A stretch of DNA of 64,000 nt from Chryseobacterium daecheongense (GTDB lineage Bacteria > Bacteroidota > Bacteroidia > Flavobacteriales > Weeksellaceae), in NCBI GenBank assembly GCA_027920525.1, contig CP115858.1, positions 3,968,001 through 4,032,000 on the forward strand. Reading direction: 5' to 3'. The position numbers were made by a program, and so were the translations under genes. This document shows positions 25,836 through 35,341 of the stretch, one piece after another (position 1 is the stretch's first letter; every line of letters begins with the position of its first letter). The notes under the pieces were generated by a model, which made no database searches, was not told the DNA's origin, and was given only the letters and a program-made list of their open reading frames with translations.

Positions 25836-25866
25836 CAAATTTAATCTTTTTTTACCGAACAGCAAA
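25836..25866 (-). promoter_or_regulatory. secG promoter (-33 and -7)
   Basis: On the minus strand TTTG (25866-25863) and TAAATTTG (25843-25836) are 19 nt apart, a canonical Bacteroidota promoter. Confidence 0.7.
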
Positions 25867-25884
25867 ATAAGATTTTAGTAAAAA

Positions 25885-25916
25885 GAAAAAACAGCAACAA
25901 TTGTTGCTGTTTTTTC
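25885..25916 (-). terminator. Terminator of the M16 peptidase pair
   Basis: A perfect 32-nt palindrome (arms end in CAGCAACA, 4-nt loop ATTG at its centre) with T runs on both sides. Confidence 0.88.
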
Positions 25917-25933
25917 TTTAAAAGAGATTATTC

Positions 25934-27967
25934 TTATTTAAAATCAGAATCCTTGGCCTGATTGATCTGATAAGATTTTACAGCCAGGTTTATATCCATT
26001 CCGCCCATATTCTGAATAATGGTATGAGGTAATTTTACGCCGGATACATCTTTATAATCAGCATAGCTTGTAGGGGTAGAACCCTGCTCTCCACTTTTTA
26101 CTTCTCCTGTTTTCAGACCAGTTTTTACACTATAATAATATGTGTCTTTTGCGCCTTTCACTACGTAGGAATCTTCGTTGTTATATTTTTCAATTCCTGC
26201 TAATTTATATTCAGTAGATTTTGCGAAATTAATTTCCGGGAATAGTTCTTTCTCATCAGACATTTCGGCTTTCTGCTTGTCGCTTAGAGGAACCTTTTTC
26301 CCTTGAACTTCCATGTAGCCATCTTTTCCGTCGAATACAATTTTTTGTACGGTATTTCCCATCATGCTGATGTTCATAGCCATTTTACCTTCTTTAGCCT
26401 GAATCATTTTCATGTTCATTTCCATGCCCTGTACTTTTGTAGTAGCGTCACTGGAAATAGAATTGATCTTCTGAACAGCAGCAAGACCTCCGATTGCATT
26501 GATGTATTTATCCGCTACAGATCCGATCGTAACACCTGCATCTACTTTTTGTGCAGCCGGTTTTGCTACAGGATTAGCTTCCTTATCAAAATATTTTACC
26601 GGGTAGCCTAATTTTTCCAGACCTTCAGAAATATCAGAAGCTTTACCTGCGATGAAAATTCTGCTTTGATTAGGAAGTATTGTCGCTTTAACCGCACTTG
26701 TAACATCTGCAGCGGTTACTTTGTCAATAGATTTCAGATAATTGGTATAGAAATCTGAAGGAAGATCCTGTACTTTTTGATTTAATGCAAATCTTGCAAT
26801 GGTTTCAGGTTTCTCCAAAGACATAATGAAGTTTCCTTTCAGCTTTGCTTTAGCATTTTCAAGCTCTTCCGGTTTTACGGTAGAAATAGCATTCAGTTCA
26901 TTCATGAATTCTTTAACGGCTTTGTCTGTAACTTCGTTTCTTACACTTGCCTGTGCTGAGAAATTAGGAGAATATTTGCTGGCAGACATACTTGAATAAG
27001 CTCCGTAAGTAAATCCGTTTTTTTCACGAAGATTCATGAAAAGTCTAGCTTCACCACCTCCTCCAAGGATGTAGTTGGCAATTGTTGCAGGGAAGTAGTT
27101 GGGATCTTTCATTTTCAGTGTATTCAGATTGCCTACGGAAACAACCGATTGTACAGCTGAAGGAACATCAACAACATTGATCTCTGTTTTTGCAACATTT
27201 GAAGCAGGTTCTAATGCGGTAAAAGCAGTATTGGATTTTTTCCATCCGCTGAATGCTTTTTCGATCAAAGGTTTTACCTGATCATATTTAACATCTCCAA
27301 CGATAACTAAATAAGCATTGTCCGGAGCGTAATATTTTTTGTAGATATTCTGAACATCGGCCAGCTGGATTTTATTGATGGACTCAACGGTCTCAAACTC
27401 TCCTCTGGATGTGTTTTTTCCATACTGTAAAGCATTGGAAACCCTTGCTGCTATAGAAGAAGCGTTTTTATCATCAGATTTTAAACTTTCAATAGCTCTT
27501 TCCTTAGAATTCTGGATTTCTTCAGCAGAAAATTTTGGATTAATAATAGCATCAGCCATTAATCCCAATACCTCAGGGAAATATTTTGAAAGAGAACTTG
27601 CGAAAGCTCCGGAAGATGAAAAGTTAAGGTTAGCTCCCAGAAAATCTACCTTTTTATTAAATTCATCTTTACCGATATTGGTTGTTCCGTTTTCGAACTG
27701 TTCTGCCATGATTTCGCTTACACCGGTCACATTTCCTTCATGGTAAGGAGGTCTGTCCATAGATAGATTGGCGCTTACTCGTGGTAACTTGTTGTTTTCT
27801 ACAACCATCACCGTAAGGCCATTGCTTAGCTGGAAAGTTTTTGGCTTGGCAATGTTTATCGCTGGAGTAGGACCTGGCTTTGGCATTGCATTAAGATCTA
27901 TTTTTTGTGCTGAAAGCATTCCGGTAAATAAAAATGCTACGGCTATATATGTTAATTGCTTTTTCAT
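25934..27967 (-). CDS. M16 peptidase-like subunit without HxxEH, with C-terminal LolA-like extension
   Basis: 677 residues from MKKQLTYIAVAFLFTGMLSAQ (signal peptide). Two M16 domains cover about residues 30-450, but where the zinc motif should be it reads SEIMAEQFENG, so it is not a peptidase by itself. LFMNLREKNGFTYGAYSS holds the R/Y pair that partner subunits use to bind substrate. From about residue 455 a further 220-residue domain (INAIGGLAAVQKINSISS ... VDGK-like YMEVQGKKVPLSDKQKAEMS ... TSYADYKDVSGVKLPHTI) resembles LolA/DUF4292-type beta proteins. The active partner is encoded just upstream (28016-29329). Confidence 0.9.
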   Translation of the reverse strand: MKKQLTYIAVAFLFTGMLSAQKIDLNAMPKPGPTPAINIAKPKTFQLSNGLTVMVVENNKLPRVSANLSMDRPPYHEGNVTGVSEIMAEQFENGTTNIGKDEFNKKVDFLGANLNFSSSGAFASSLSKYFPEVLGLMADAIINPKFSAEEIQNSKERAIESLKSDDKNASSIAARVSNALQYGKNTSRGEFETVESINKIQLADVQNIYKKYYAPDNAYLVIVGDVKYDQVKPLIEKAFSGWKKSNTAFTALEPASNVAKTEINVVDVPSAVQSVVSVGNLNTLKMKDPNYFPATIANYILGGGGEARLFMNLREKNGFTYGAYSSMSASKYSPNFSAQASVRNEVTDKAVKEFMNELNAISTVKPEELENAKAKLKGNFIMSLEKPETIARFALNQKVQDLPSDFYTNYLKSIDKVTAADVTSAVKATILPNQSRIFIAGKASDISEGLEKLGYPVKYFDKEANPVAKPAAQKVDAGVTIGSVADKYINAIGGLAAVQKINSISSDATTKVQGMEMNMKMIQAKEGKMAMNISMMGNTVQKIVFDGKDGYMEVQGKKVPLSDKQKAEMSDEKELFPEINFAKSTEYKLAGIEKYNNEDSYVVKGAKDTYYYSVKTGLKTGEVKSGEQGSTPTSYADYKDVSGVKLPHTIIQNMGGMDINLAVKSYQINQAKDSDFK

Positions 27968-28015
27968 TTGTAAATAATTGTTTGTTATAATCACTTTTAA
28001 CCCAACTGATCTGGA

Positions 28016-29329
28016 TTATTTTTTTTCAGGTACGTAATTAATGATTATTCTTTGATTAGGATTCAGGTACTTTTTAGCAGCATTTTGAAGATCTTCTCTT
28101 GTGATGGATCTGTAAATGTCAATTTCTTTGTTGATTAAATTGGTGTTCCCCATCAATACGTGGTTTGTTGCTAATGAAGCAGCAATTCCCTGAATACTTG
28201 AATTCTGATTTACAAACTGGTTTTCAAACTGATTCTGAATTTTCTGATAATCTTCCTGAGAGATTAGAGTTGTTTGTAATTTTTTGATCTCAGCATCAAT
28301 GTCAGACTGTAAAGTTTGCTTTGTAGTCTGTCCCATTGGGATTGCGAAAAATGCAAATATACTGTAGTCTTCAAGTCCCTGGTTGAAAGCCGCTACCTGA
28401 AGTGCTTTTTTGTCCTGATCTACTAATTTTTTATACAAAACAGATGATTTTCCGTTGCTTAAATAAGTTGAAAGCATATCCAGAACGTAGGCATCTTTCT
28501 CTTTATTGGCAGGTGTTCTGTAGGCAAAAACATAGGCCGGAAGCTGGATGTTAGGATCTGTAGCAGTAACTTCCTTCTCCTGAGTGATAGGAGCATCTTT
28601 CGGGAAATCTTTAGGATAGATTGTTCCTTTTGGAATTCCTCCGTAATATTCTTCAATCCATTTTTTAGTCTGTTCAGGCTTAATATCTCCTGCTACGACC
28701 AAAGTGGCATTGTTAGGTACATAATATTTTTTATAAAATGCCTGGAATTCTTCAAGTTTAGCAGAATTCAGGTCCTCCATTGATCCGATGGTTGGCCAAT
28801 TGTACGGGTGATTGGTGAAAAGATTTTTTTGGATGGTGGTAAAAAGATTCCCGTAAGGCTGGTTGTCCATTCTCAATCTTTTTTCCTCCTTAACAACCTC
28901 TCTCTGAGTATCTACTCCAACCTGGTTGATAACAGCGTGACGCATTCTTTCAGCTTCCATCCAAAGTCCCAGTTGTTCGTTGTTGGAAGGGAAAGTTTCA
29001 TAGTAATATGTTCTGTCATTGGTTGTATTGGCATTGTTTTGCCCTCCGTTGGAAGAAACTATTTTAAACCAGTCACCTCTTTTGATATTAGGTGTTCCTT
29101 CAAATAAAAGATGTTCAAAGAAGTGAGCGAAACCGGTTCTTCCTTTTACTTCATCCTTGGCACCTACGTGGTACATTACTCCTGTTGTAACTACCGGTGC
29201 TGTATTGTCCTGATGAAGAATCACGTGTAAACCGTTTGGTAAATCATACTCTTCGAATTTGATTTGTTGTGCATTCAGCATCACTCCAAAGAAAGCTACA
29301 GCAGCAACAGAAAGAAGTCGTTTTTTCAT
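28016..29329 (-). CDS. M16 zinc peptidase, catalytic subunit
   Basis: 437 residues from MKKRLLSVAAVAFFGVMLNAQ (signal peptide). The inverted zinc motif HxxEH is H69-F-F-E72-H73 in GFAHFFEHLLFEGT, with the third ligand Glu in LGLWMEAERMRHAV. The C-terminal half is the second M16 domain. It is a periplasmic metallopeptidase that should work as a heterodimer with the inactive subunit encoded 48 nt downstream. The preferred ATG at 29329 starts a normal signal peptide. Confidence 0.94.
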   Translation of the reverse strand: MKKRLLSVAAVAFFGVMLNAQQIKFEEYDLPNGLHVILHQDNTAPVVTTGVMYHVGAKDEVKGRTGFAHFFEHLLFEGTPNIKRGDWFKIVSSNGGQNNANTTNDRTYYYETFPSNNEQLGLWMEAERMRHAVINQVGVDTQREVVKEEKRLRMDNQPYGNLFTTIQKNLFTNHPYNWPTIGSMEDLNSAKLEEFQAFYKKYYVPNNATLVVAGDIKPEQTKKWIEEYYGGIPKGTIYPKDFPKDAPITQEKEVTATDPNIQLPAYVFAYRTPANKEKDAYVLDMLSTYLSNGKSSVLYKKLVDQDKKALQVAAFNQGLEDYSIFAFFAIPMGQTTKQTLQSDIDAEIKKLQTTLISQEDYQKIQNQFENQFVNQNSSIQGIAASLATNHVLMGNTNLINKEIDIYRSITREDLQNAAKKYLNPNQRIIINYVPEKK

Positions 29330-29446
29330 AAAGTAGAAATTGTTTGTCAATAAGTCCTAAAAATACTTTAATTGTTACAATTATTATGTGAAATTTTTAA
29401 CTGAATTATTGGTTTTGTTAAATATATCATACCTGCATTTCAAAAA

Positions 29447-29479
29447 TTTGAATTCTCCTTTTAATACATTATTTTTGTA
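29447..29479 (+). promoter_or_regulatory. Promoter (-33 and -7) of the UvrD-like helicase gene
   Basis: TTTG (29447-29450) and TATTTTTG (29472-29479) are 21 nt apart; ATG follows 20 nt later. Confidence 0.68.
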
Positions 29480-29499
29480 TTCCCAAAATTTTTTGCAGC

Positions 29500-31830
29500 A
29501 TGGACTATTTGAAAGGACTCAATGAATCACAATACGAAGCCGTTACTACTTTACAGGGACCTTTAATGGTACTTGCAGGAGCAGGTTCGGGGAAAACGCG
29601 TGTACTTACTATGCGTATCGCCCATCTGATTACAAACGGTGTCGATCCTTTCAATATTTTAGCCCTTACCTTTACCAATAAAGCAGCACGTGAAATGAAG
29701 GAGCGTATTGCAAAGGTAGTAGGCCCCGGTAATGCAAGAAGTTTGTGGATGGGAACTTTTCACTCGGTATTTGCAAGAATTTTGAGAAGTGAAGCTCATT
29801 ATCTGGGATTTCCATCGAATTTTACAATTTATGATCAGCAGGATGCGTTGAATGTAATCCGGAAAGTGCTGAAAGACATGAATATAGATGCGGATCTTTA
29901 TAAACCTAAAAAAGTCCAGGCAAGAATTTCAAACTATAAGAATAACCTGATCACGGTAAAAGCCTATTTCAACAACCCTGAATTGATGGAGGCTGATGAA
30001 AAAGCGAATATGAAGTTTATCGGTCAGATTTATCAGAAATATGTAGAAGCCTGTTTTAAAAACGGGGCGATGGACTTTGATGATTTATTGTTAAAAACCA
30101 ATGAACTGCTTACCCGGTTTCCTGAGGTTTTAGCCAAATATCAGGACAGATTCCGTTATATTCTGGTAGATGAGTACCAGGATACGAATCACTCTCAGTA
30201 CCTGATTGTAAAGGCACTGGCTTCAAAGTTTGAAAATATATGTGTAGTGGGAGATGATGCTCAATCGATCTATTCATTCCGGGGAGCCAATATTTATAAC
30301 ATTTTAAATTTTAAGAAAGATTATCCTGATGCGGTGACGGTTTCTTTGGAACAAAACTACCGTTCAACACAAAATATCGTGAATGCCGCTAATGTGGTGA
30401 TTGCAAAAAACCTTCAGCAGTTCAAAAAGAATGTATTCAGTGAGAATGAAGAAGGAGATAAAATAAAAATCTACCGTTCGCTTTCGGATGCGGATGAAGC
30501 CAACTTTGTGGCTGGAAATATATGGGAGCTTCATAACAGGGACCAGCGAAAATTTAGTGATTTTGCCATTTTATACAGGACGAACTCTCAGACCAGGGCT
30601 TTTGAAGATGCTCTGAGACGTAAGAATATCCCTTATAAAGTATATGGAGGTTTATCTTTCTATCAAAGGAAAGAGGTAAAGGACCTTATTGCTTACCTGC
30701 GTCTTCTTATCAATGAAAATGATTCGGAAGCATTGACAAGGATCATCAATTATCCTACGAGAGGGATCGGAGAAACAACGCAGAATAAACTGGTCGTTTT
30801 TGCAGATGCCCATAACGTGTCTGTAGCAAAGGTCCTGGATAATCTTCCGATGTATTCTCAACAGTTAGGATTCAATAATGGTGTTCTCAACAAACTGAAT
30901 GATTTCTGGTCAATGATCAAGGCTTTTCAGGTATTGCTGAAAACAGAAACAGCTTACAGTGTTGCCATGGAAGTTGCAAAACGAAGTGGTCTGATCAAAT
31001 TTCTGAAAGATGACGGAACTCCCGAAGGGATTTCAAGGGTAGAAAACGTACAGGAACTCATGAACTCTATGCAGGGTTTTATAGAAGAGCAGATGCAGCT
31101 GGAGGACGGAGATCCTAGTTTATCCAATTTCCTTGAAAATATTGCCCTTTCAGCAGATACGCAAGCAAAAGATGAAGAAGATGATATGGTTTCCCTGATG
31201 ACCATTCACCTTTCCAAAGGACTTGAGTTTCCTGTTGTGCATCTTGTAGGAATGGAAGAAAATCTTTTCCCTAGTTTTATGAGTTCAGCAACAAGGGAAG
31301 ATCTGGAAGAAGAAAGACGTTTGTTTTACGTAGCCTTGACAAGAGCCGAGAAGCAGGCATTTTTCTCTTATGCCATTTCCAGATTCCAATGGGGAAAAAT
31401 TACAGATGCAGAACCATCAAGATTCTTAAGTGAAATTGATGAAGAGTATCTGGAATTCATCAATCCTGCAATGGAAAAACGTTTTATTAATCAAAGCGGG
31501 CTTAAATCCAATATTTTTGATGAACATCCTTCAGAAATACGTAGTTTTAAAAAGGTAGAGAAGAAAACCATTGAAAAGAATGAGAATTCAAAACCAATTG
31601 CTGAACCTCGTAAACTGAAACCCGTAAGTACGGCCAAAATCATTAACCCAAGCGGAGCCTCTTCTCAGGATATTGAAGTGGGAGATAAGGTGAGACATGA
31701 TCGTTTTGGTGTCGGGGAAGTTACTTTTCTGGATGGAACAGACCCTCAGAATATCAAGGCTAAAGTGGTCTTCATGCATGAAGGCGAGAAAAATCTTATT
31801 CTGAAATATGCTAAACTAACCAAAATTTAA
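29500..31830 (+). CDS. uvrD: UvrD/PcrA-family ATP-dependent DNA helicase
   Basis: 776 residues. The superfamily 1A motifs appear in order: Q-motif LNESQYEAV, Walker A LAGAGSGKTRVL (motif I), LALTFTNKAAREMKERI (Ia), ILVDEYQDTNHSQY (II), VVGDDAQSIYSFRGAN (III), LEQNYRST (IV), VSLMTIHLSKGLEFPVVHLVGMEENLFPS (V) and RRLFYVALTRAEK (VI). The C-terminal 60 residues (EVGDKVRHDRFGVGEV) form the tudor-like domain of PcrA that contacts RNA polymerase. A 3'-5' helicase for repair and replication-conflict resolution. Confidence 0.96.
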   Translation: MDYLKGLNESQYEAVTTLQGPLMVLAGAGSGKTRVLTMRIAHLITNGVDPFNILALTFTNKAAREMKERIAKVVGPGNARSLWMGTFHSVFARILRSEAHYLGFPSNFTIYDQQDALNVIRKVLKDMNIDADLYKPKKVQARISNYKNNLITVKAYFNNPELMEADEKANMKFIGQIYQKYVEACFKNGAMDFDDLLLKTNELLTRFPEVLAKYQDRFRYILVDEYQDTNHSQYLIVKALASKFENICVVGDDAQSIYSFRGANIYNILNFKKDYPDAVTVSLEQNYRSTQNIVNAANVVIAKNLQQFKKNVFSENEEGDKIKIYRSLSDADEANFVAGNIWELHNRDQRKFSDFAILYRTNSQTRAFEDALRRKNIPYKVYGGLSFYQRKEVKDLIAYLRLLINENDSEALTRIINYPTRGIGETTQNKLVVFADAHNVSVAKVLDNLPMYSQQLGFNNGVLNKLNDFWSMIKAFQVLLKTETAYSVAMEVAKRSGLIKFLKDDGTPEGISRVENVQELMNSMQGFIEEQMQLEDGDPSLSNFLENIALSADTQAKDEEDDMVSLMTIHLSKGLEFPVVHLVGMEENLFPSFMSSATREDLEEERRLFYVALTRAEKQAFFSYAISRFQWGKITDAEPSRFLSEIDEEYLEFINPAMEKRFINQSGLKSNIFDEHPSEIRSFKKVEKKTIEKNENSKPIAEPRKLKPVSTAKIINPSGASSQDIEVGDKVRHDRFGVGEVTFLDGTDPQNIKAKVVFMHEGEKNLILKYAKLTKI

Positions 31831-31865
31831 AAACATAGACGTAAGCTATCAGAACTTTTTATAAA

Positions 31866-31896
31866 TTATAAGTCTACTTATTTTGTAGACTTGTAA
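31866..31896 (+). promoter_or_regulatory. Inverted repeat overlapping the -33 element of the TonB receptor gene
   Basis: Arms TTATAAGTCTAC and GTAGACTTGTAA pair at 11 of 12 positions with a 7-nt loop. The TTTTG -33 element of the following promoter begins in the loop. Without a T tract after it, an operator is more likely than a terminator of the helicase gene. Confidence 0.5.
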
Positions 31897-31912
31897 ATAT
31901 GACATACATTTG
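31881..31912 (+). promoter_or_regulatory. Promoter (-33 and -7) of the 31951 TonB receptor gene
   Basis: TTTTG (31881-31885) and TACATTTG (31905-31912), 19 nt apart; ATG at 31951. Confidence 0.68.
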
Positions 31913-31950
31913 CTCCTCAAAAAAAGTTAAAAAAACTTAACATAAAATGT

Positions 31951-34674
31951 ATGAAAAATAGAAAGACAATTTTTTCAGCTTCTGTTTTATTTTTTCTGGG
32001 GGCAACTTATGTTTATGGACAGGAGAAGGATACAGTGAAAACCGCTAATGTGGAAGAGGTTGTTATTCTGGGATCCCGAAGCGGAGCAAGATCTAAAGTT
32101 GACAGCCCGGTTCCTGTGGATGTATTTAATATAAAAGAATCTTCGCTGGTTCTTCCTCAGACCAATATTTCTCAGATCCTTAACGCTATAGCACCCTCAT
32201 TTACCTCTACGATTCAGACCAACGCTGATGGTACGGATCATTTGGACCCTGCACAGCTCAGAGGCCTTGGTCCCGATCAGGTCCTGGTTTTGGTCAATGG
32301 TAAAAGAAGACATACTTCGGCATTGGTTAATGTGAACGGAACTCCGGGAAGAGGAACTGTAGGTACGGATTTGAATGCTATTCCTTCTTTCGCGATCAAC
32401 CGGATTGAAGTGTTGCGGGATGGTGCTGCGGCACAATACGGATCAGATGCCATTGCAGGGGTTATTAATTTAGGGCTTAAAAGAGATACCGGAAGACTGA
32501 CAGGTCAGTTTACTTACGGAGGAAATCTTACGCCGGCTGCCAATGATCATACAGGAAATTTTGACGGACAAAACTTTCAGGTAGATCTGAATTATGGTGA
32601 TAAAATAGGAAAAAAGGGAGGTTTTTTCAATATTACCTGGACTTCACAGTTTAGAAATCCAACCTATAGAGCAGGAACCGAAAGCGGGGCAATTTACAAT
32701 GCTTACAATGCTATTGAGAAAAGAGCATTAAATGATGGCGTGAATCTTTCTTCATTATTTACAAATATCGGTACTACTCCTAACGCTCAGCAGATCGTAA
32801 ATTATATTCATCAATATGCACAGAATGTCAATTATTTCTCCCAGGATTTTCAGAATCAAATTCAGGGAGCCAATACAATTGGTGCGCTACAGGGATTGTT
32901 AGGAGCTGATGTAACCAATCAGGAGTTGGGCTACAGAGGTCTTGAAAGAAAAGATTTCAATATGCAGGTAGGCCAGTCAAAACTGAATAACCACCAGCTT
33001 TTTGCAAATATAGAGGTTCCGATTGATGATAACTGGAAAGTCTATACTTTTGGAGGTTATAGCTTCAGGCATGGTACTTCGGGAGGATTTTTCAGAAGAC
33101 CTAATCAAAGCAGAACCTTTACAGGAATATACCAGGATGGTTATCTGCCGCAGATCGGAACAGATATTCAGGACTTGTCTCTTTCAGCAGGTATAAAAGG
33201 AAACTGGGATGGCTGGAATATTGACTTCAGTAATACTTACGGACAAAACTCCTTTGATTATACTATCCAGAATACAGGTAATACTTCTTTAAGATTTGCT
33301 TCCCCCAATGAATTTAGTGCCGGAGGACTAAGGTTTTCTCAAAATACGATCAATCTTGATTTTTCAAAGAAATATGATGTGTGGCAGGGAATCAACATAG
33401 CATTTGGGGCTGAGCACCGATATGAAAATTTTAAAATAACAGCAGGAGAAGAAGCTTCTTATGCAACTTATGATATCAATGGAAATGTATGGAACGGGAC
33501 CACTTCCAGGCCTACCGATTTCTTTGGAAATTCACTTCCAGGAGGATCACAGGTATTTAGCGGTTTCAGACCTGAAAATGCTGTAAATAAAAACAGACAA
33601 TCTGTTGCGGGATATGCAGATTTTGAATTCAATTTTACAGATTGGTTGCTGGTAGATGCTGCTGCGAGATATGAAAACTATTCGGATTTCGGATCTACTT
33701 TTAATTATAAGATCGCTTCAAGAATTAAACTTGATAAGAATTTCAATGTAAGATTTGCGGGATCCACTGGCTTCAGAGCACCTTCTATTCACCAGATCTA
33801 TTACAACGTTACGTCTACATTGTTTACCAACGGTCAGCTTTTAGATGTGGGGACATTCAGTAATGATTCTGAAATTGCAGGATTATTAGGAATTCCAAAA
33901 CTGAAACAGGAAACTTCGCAGTCTGCAAGTGTAGGTTTCACATACAGGATTCCATCAATAAATGTGACTTTTACAGCTGATGGCTATTTCACCAAAATTA
34001 AAAACAGGATTATACTCACAGATCAATTCCTTAAAAAAGATGTTCCGGTACAAGCACAAAATGTGTATACTCAATTAGGGGTTAATGCAGCTCAGTTTTT
34101 TACGAATGCAATCGATACTGAAACGAAAGGATTGGATGTTGTAATTACTCATAATGCGCGATTCTCGGAAGTGAAGCTGGATAATAATTTTGCGGTTAAC
34201 CTGAATCAGACCAAAAAAGTAGGAAACGTTCATTCATCGGGTTTGTTGGAATCTGCTAATCTTGAAAATACCTATTTCTCTGAAAAATCAAGAGTCTATC
34301 TTGAAGAAGCGGTTCCAAGAGTAAAGGCAAGTTTATCCCACAGTATTTCGTGGAAAAATGCCAGTTTCTATTTAAGAAATACGTATTTCGGAAAGGTAAC
34401 CGGTGCTGATGTTTTAGATGCTAATGGAGATGGGGTTATTGCATTTGATGAACATCAGAAAATAGCAGATAAGGTGATTACTGATCTTTCTGTAGCGTAT
34501 CAGTTTACTAAAAATGTAGGCTTAACGCTGGGAGTGAATAACGTTTTTGATATTTATCCAACCAAAAACCTTCCGGTATCAACCAATAACGACCAGTTTA
34601 TCTACTCCCGTTCCACGTCTCAATTCGGACAGAACGGAAGATATGTTTTTACGAGACTTAATTTTACTTTTTAA
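31951..34674 (+). CDS. TonB-dependent outer-membrane receptor (ligand unknown)
   Basis: 907 residues. Signal peptide to about residue 24 (GATYVYGQ), a TonB-box-like VEEVVILGSRSG, then the plug domain (AQLRGLGPDQVLVLVNGKRRH, INRIEVLRDGAAAQYGSDAIAGVINL). The beta-barrel follows, ending in RYVFTRLNFTF with the terminal aromatic residue. No carboxypeptidase-like N-terminal domain and no SusD neighbour are present, so it is a plain TonB receptor rather than a SusC. It lies alone, convergent with the thiamin operon; the adjacent operon hints at no ligand because it runs the other way. Confidence 0.93.
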   Translation: MKNRKTIFSASVLFFLGATYVYGQEKDTVKTANVEEVVILGSRSGARSKVDSPVPVDVFNIKESSLVLPQTNISQILNAIAPSFTSTIQTNADGTDHLDPAQLRGLGPDQVLVLVNGKRRHTSALVNVNGTPGRGTVGTDLNAIPSFAINRIEVLRDGAAAQYGSDAIAGVINLGLKRDTGRLTGQFTYGGNLTPAANDHTGNFDGQNFQVDLNYGDKIGKKGGFFNITWTSQFRNPTYRAGTESGAIYNAYNAIEKRALNDGVNLSSLFTNIGTTPNAQQIVNYIHQYAQNVNYFSQDFQNQIQGANTIGALQGLLGADVTNQELGYRGLERKDFNMQVGQSKLNNHQLFANIEVPIDDNWKVYTFGGYSFRHGTSGGFFRRPNQSRTFTGIYQDGYLPQIGTDIQDLSLSAGIKGNWDGWNIDFSNTYGQNSFDYTIQNTGNTSLRFASPNEFSAGGLRFSQNTINLDFSKKYDVWQGINIAFGAEHRYENFKITAGEEASYATYDINGNVWNGTTSRPTDFFGNSLPGGSQVFSGFRPENAVNKNRQSVAGYADFEFNFTDWLLVDAAARYENYSDFGSTFNYKIASRIKLDKNFNVRFAGSTGFRAPSIHQIYYNVTSTLFTNGQLLDVGTFSNDSEIAGLLGIPKLKQETSQSASVGFTYRIPSINVTFTADGYFTKIKNRIILTDQFLKKDVPVQAQNVYTQLGVNAAQFFTNAIDTETKGLDVVITHNARFSEVKLDNNFAVNLNQTKKVGNVHSSGLLESANLENTYFSEKSRVYLEEAVPRVKASLSHSISWKNASFYLRNTYFGKVTGADVLDANGDGVIAFDEHQKIADKVITDLSVAYQFTKNVGLTLGVNNVFDIYPTKNLPVSTNNDQFIYSRSTSQFGQNGRYVFTRLNFTF

Positions 34675-34687
34675 GTAAAAATAAAAA

Positions 34688-35341
34688 CTACCTGAACAAT
34701 GCAGGCAAAGGATCTTCAAAACTGATTATTCTGTGATCTGCGAGATCAAAATAAATTTCTGAATTTTGATTGGTAAAAGCAATGACAGTCATTCCTGCAT
34801 TTTTGGCAGCAAGAATACCAGACTGACTGTCCTCTATTACAAAACAATGTTGAGGGTCAACTTTCAGGTTTTTTGCTGAAGTACAATATACGGCAGGATG
34901 AGGCTTACCATGTTCTTCAAACTCAGCTGAGGTAATATGATCGAATAAATGGGCAATCTCCGCTTTATCAAGAACGGTTTGAATGATCCTGTAAGGAGAA
35001 TTGGTGGCTAGGCCTATTTTGTATTGCTTTGATTTTAAATCTTCTATAAACTTTTTTATACCCGCAATAGTACAATCTTTTGTTGCGATCAGTTCAATGA
35101 CCCTTGAGATGACTTGTTGTTCCACAATGTCCAATGCAATGTTATCCCAAGGGTATTTTTTATACCAGAATTCGGTAACCTCAGCAGTAGTCATCGTCTG
35201 AGTGAGCTGTGTGAATTCATCAGTAATCTTTACACCCAATGAGCTGAATACTTCGGACTCCGCTTGTTTCCAGAATTTTTCACTATCGATAAGAACACCG
35301 TCCATATCAAAAATAACAGCTTTTGCAGGTTTTATTTCCAT
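34688..35341 (-). CDS. HAD-superfamily phosphatase, candidate thiamin-phosphate phosphatase
   Basis: 217 residues with all HAD motifs: VIFDMDGVLIDSE (nucleophile D11 and D13), LATNSP (motif II), GKPHPAVY (motif III Lys) and VIEDSQSGILAAKNAGM (motif IV). The cap resembles the beta-phosphoglucomutase/YniC subclass, so a sugar-phosphate phosphatase is the default reading. Its ATG overlaps the tenA stop by 10 nt, so it is co-translated with a thiamin enzyme. In plants a HAD domain fused to a TenA domain dephosphorylates thiamin monophosphate, so that role is likely here (inference). Confidence 0.9.
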   Translation of the reverse strand: MEIKPAKAVIFDMDGVLIDSEKFWKQAESEVFSSLGVKITDEFTQLTQTMTTAEVTEFWYKKYPWDNIALDIVEQQVISRVIELIATKDCTIAGIKKFIEDLKSKQYKIGLATNSPYRIIQTVLDKAEIAHLFDHITSAEFEEHGKPHPAVYCTSAKNLKVDPQHCFVIEDSQSGILAAKNAGMTVIAFTNQNSEIYFDLADHRIISFEDPLPALFR

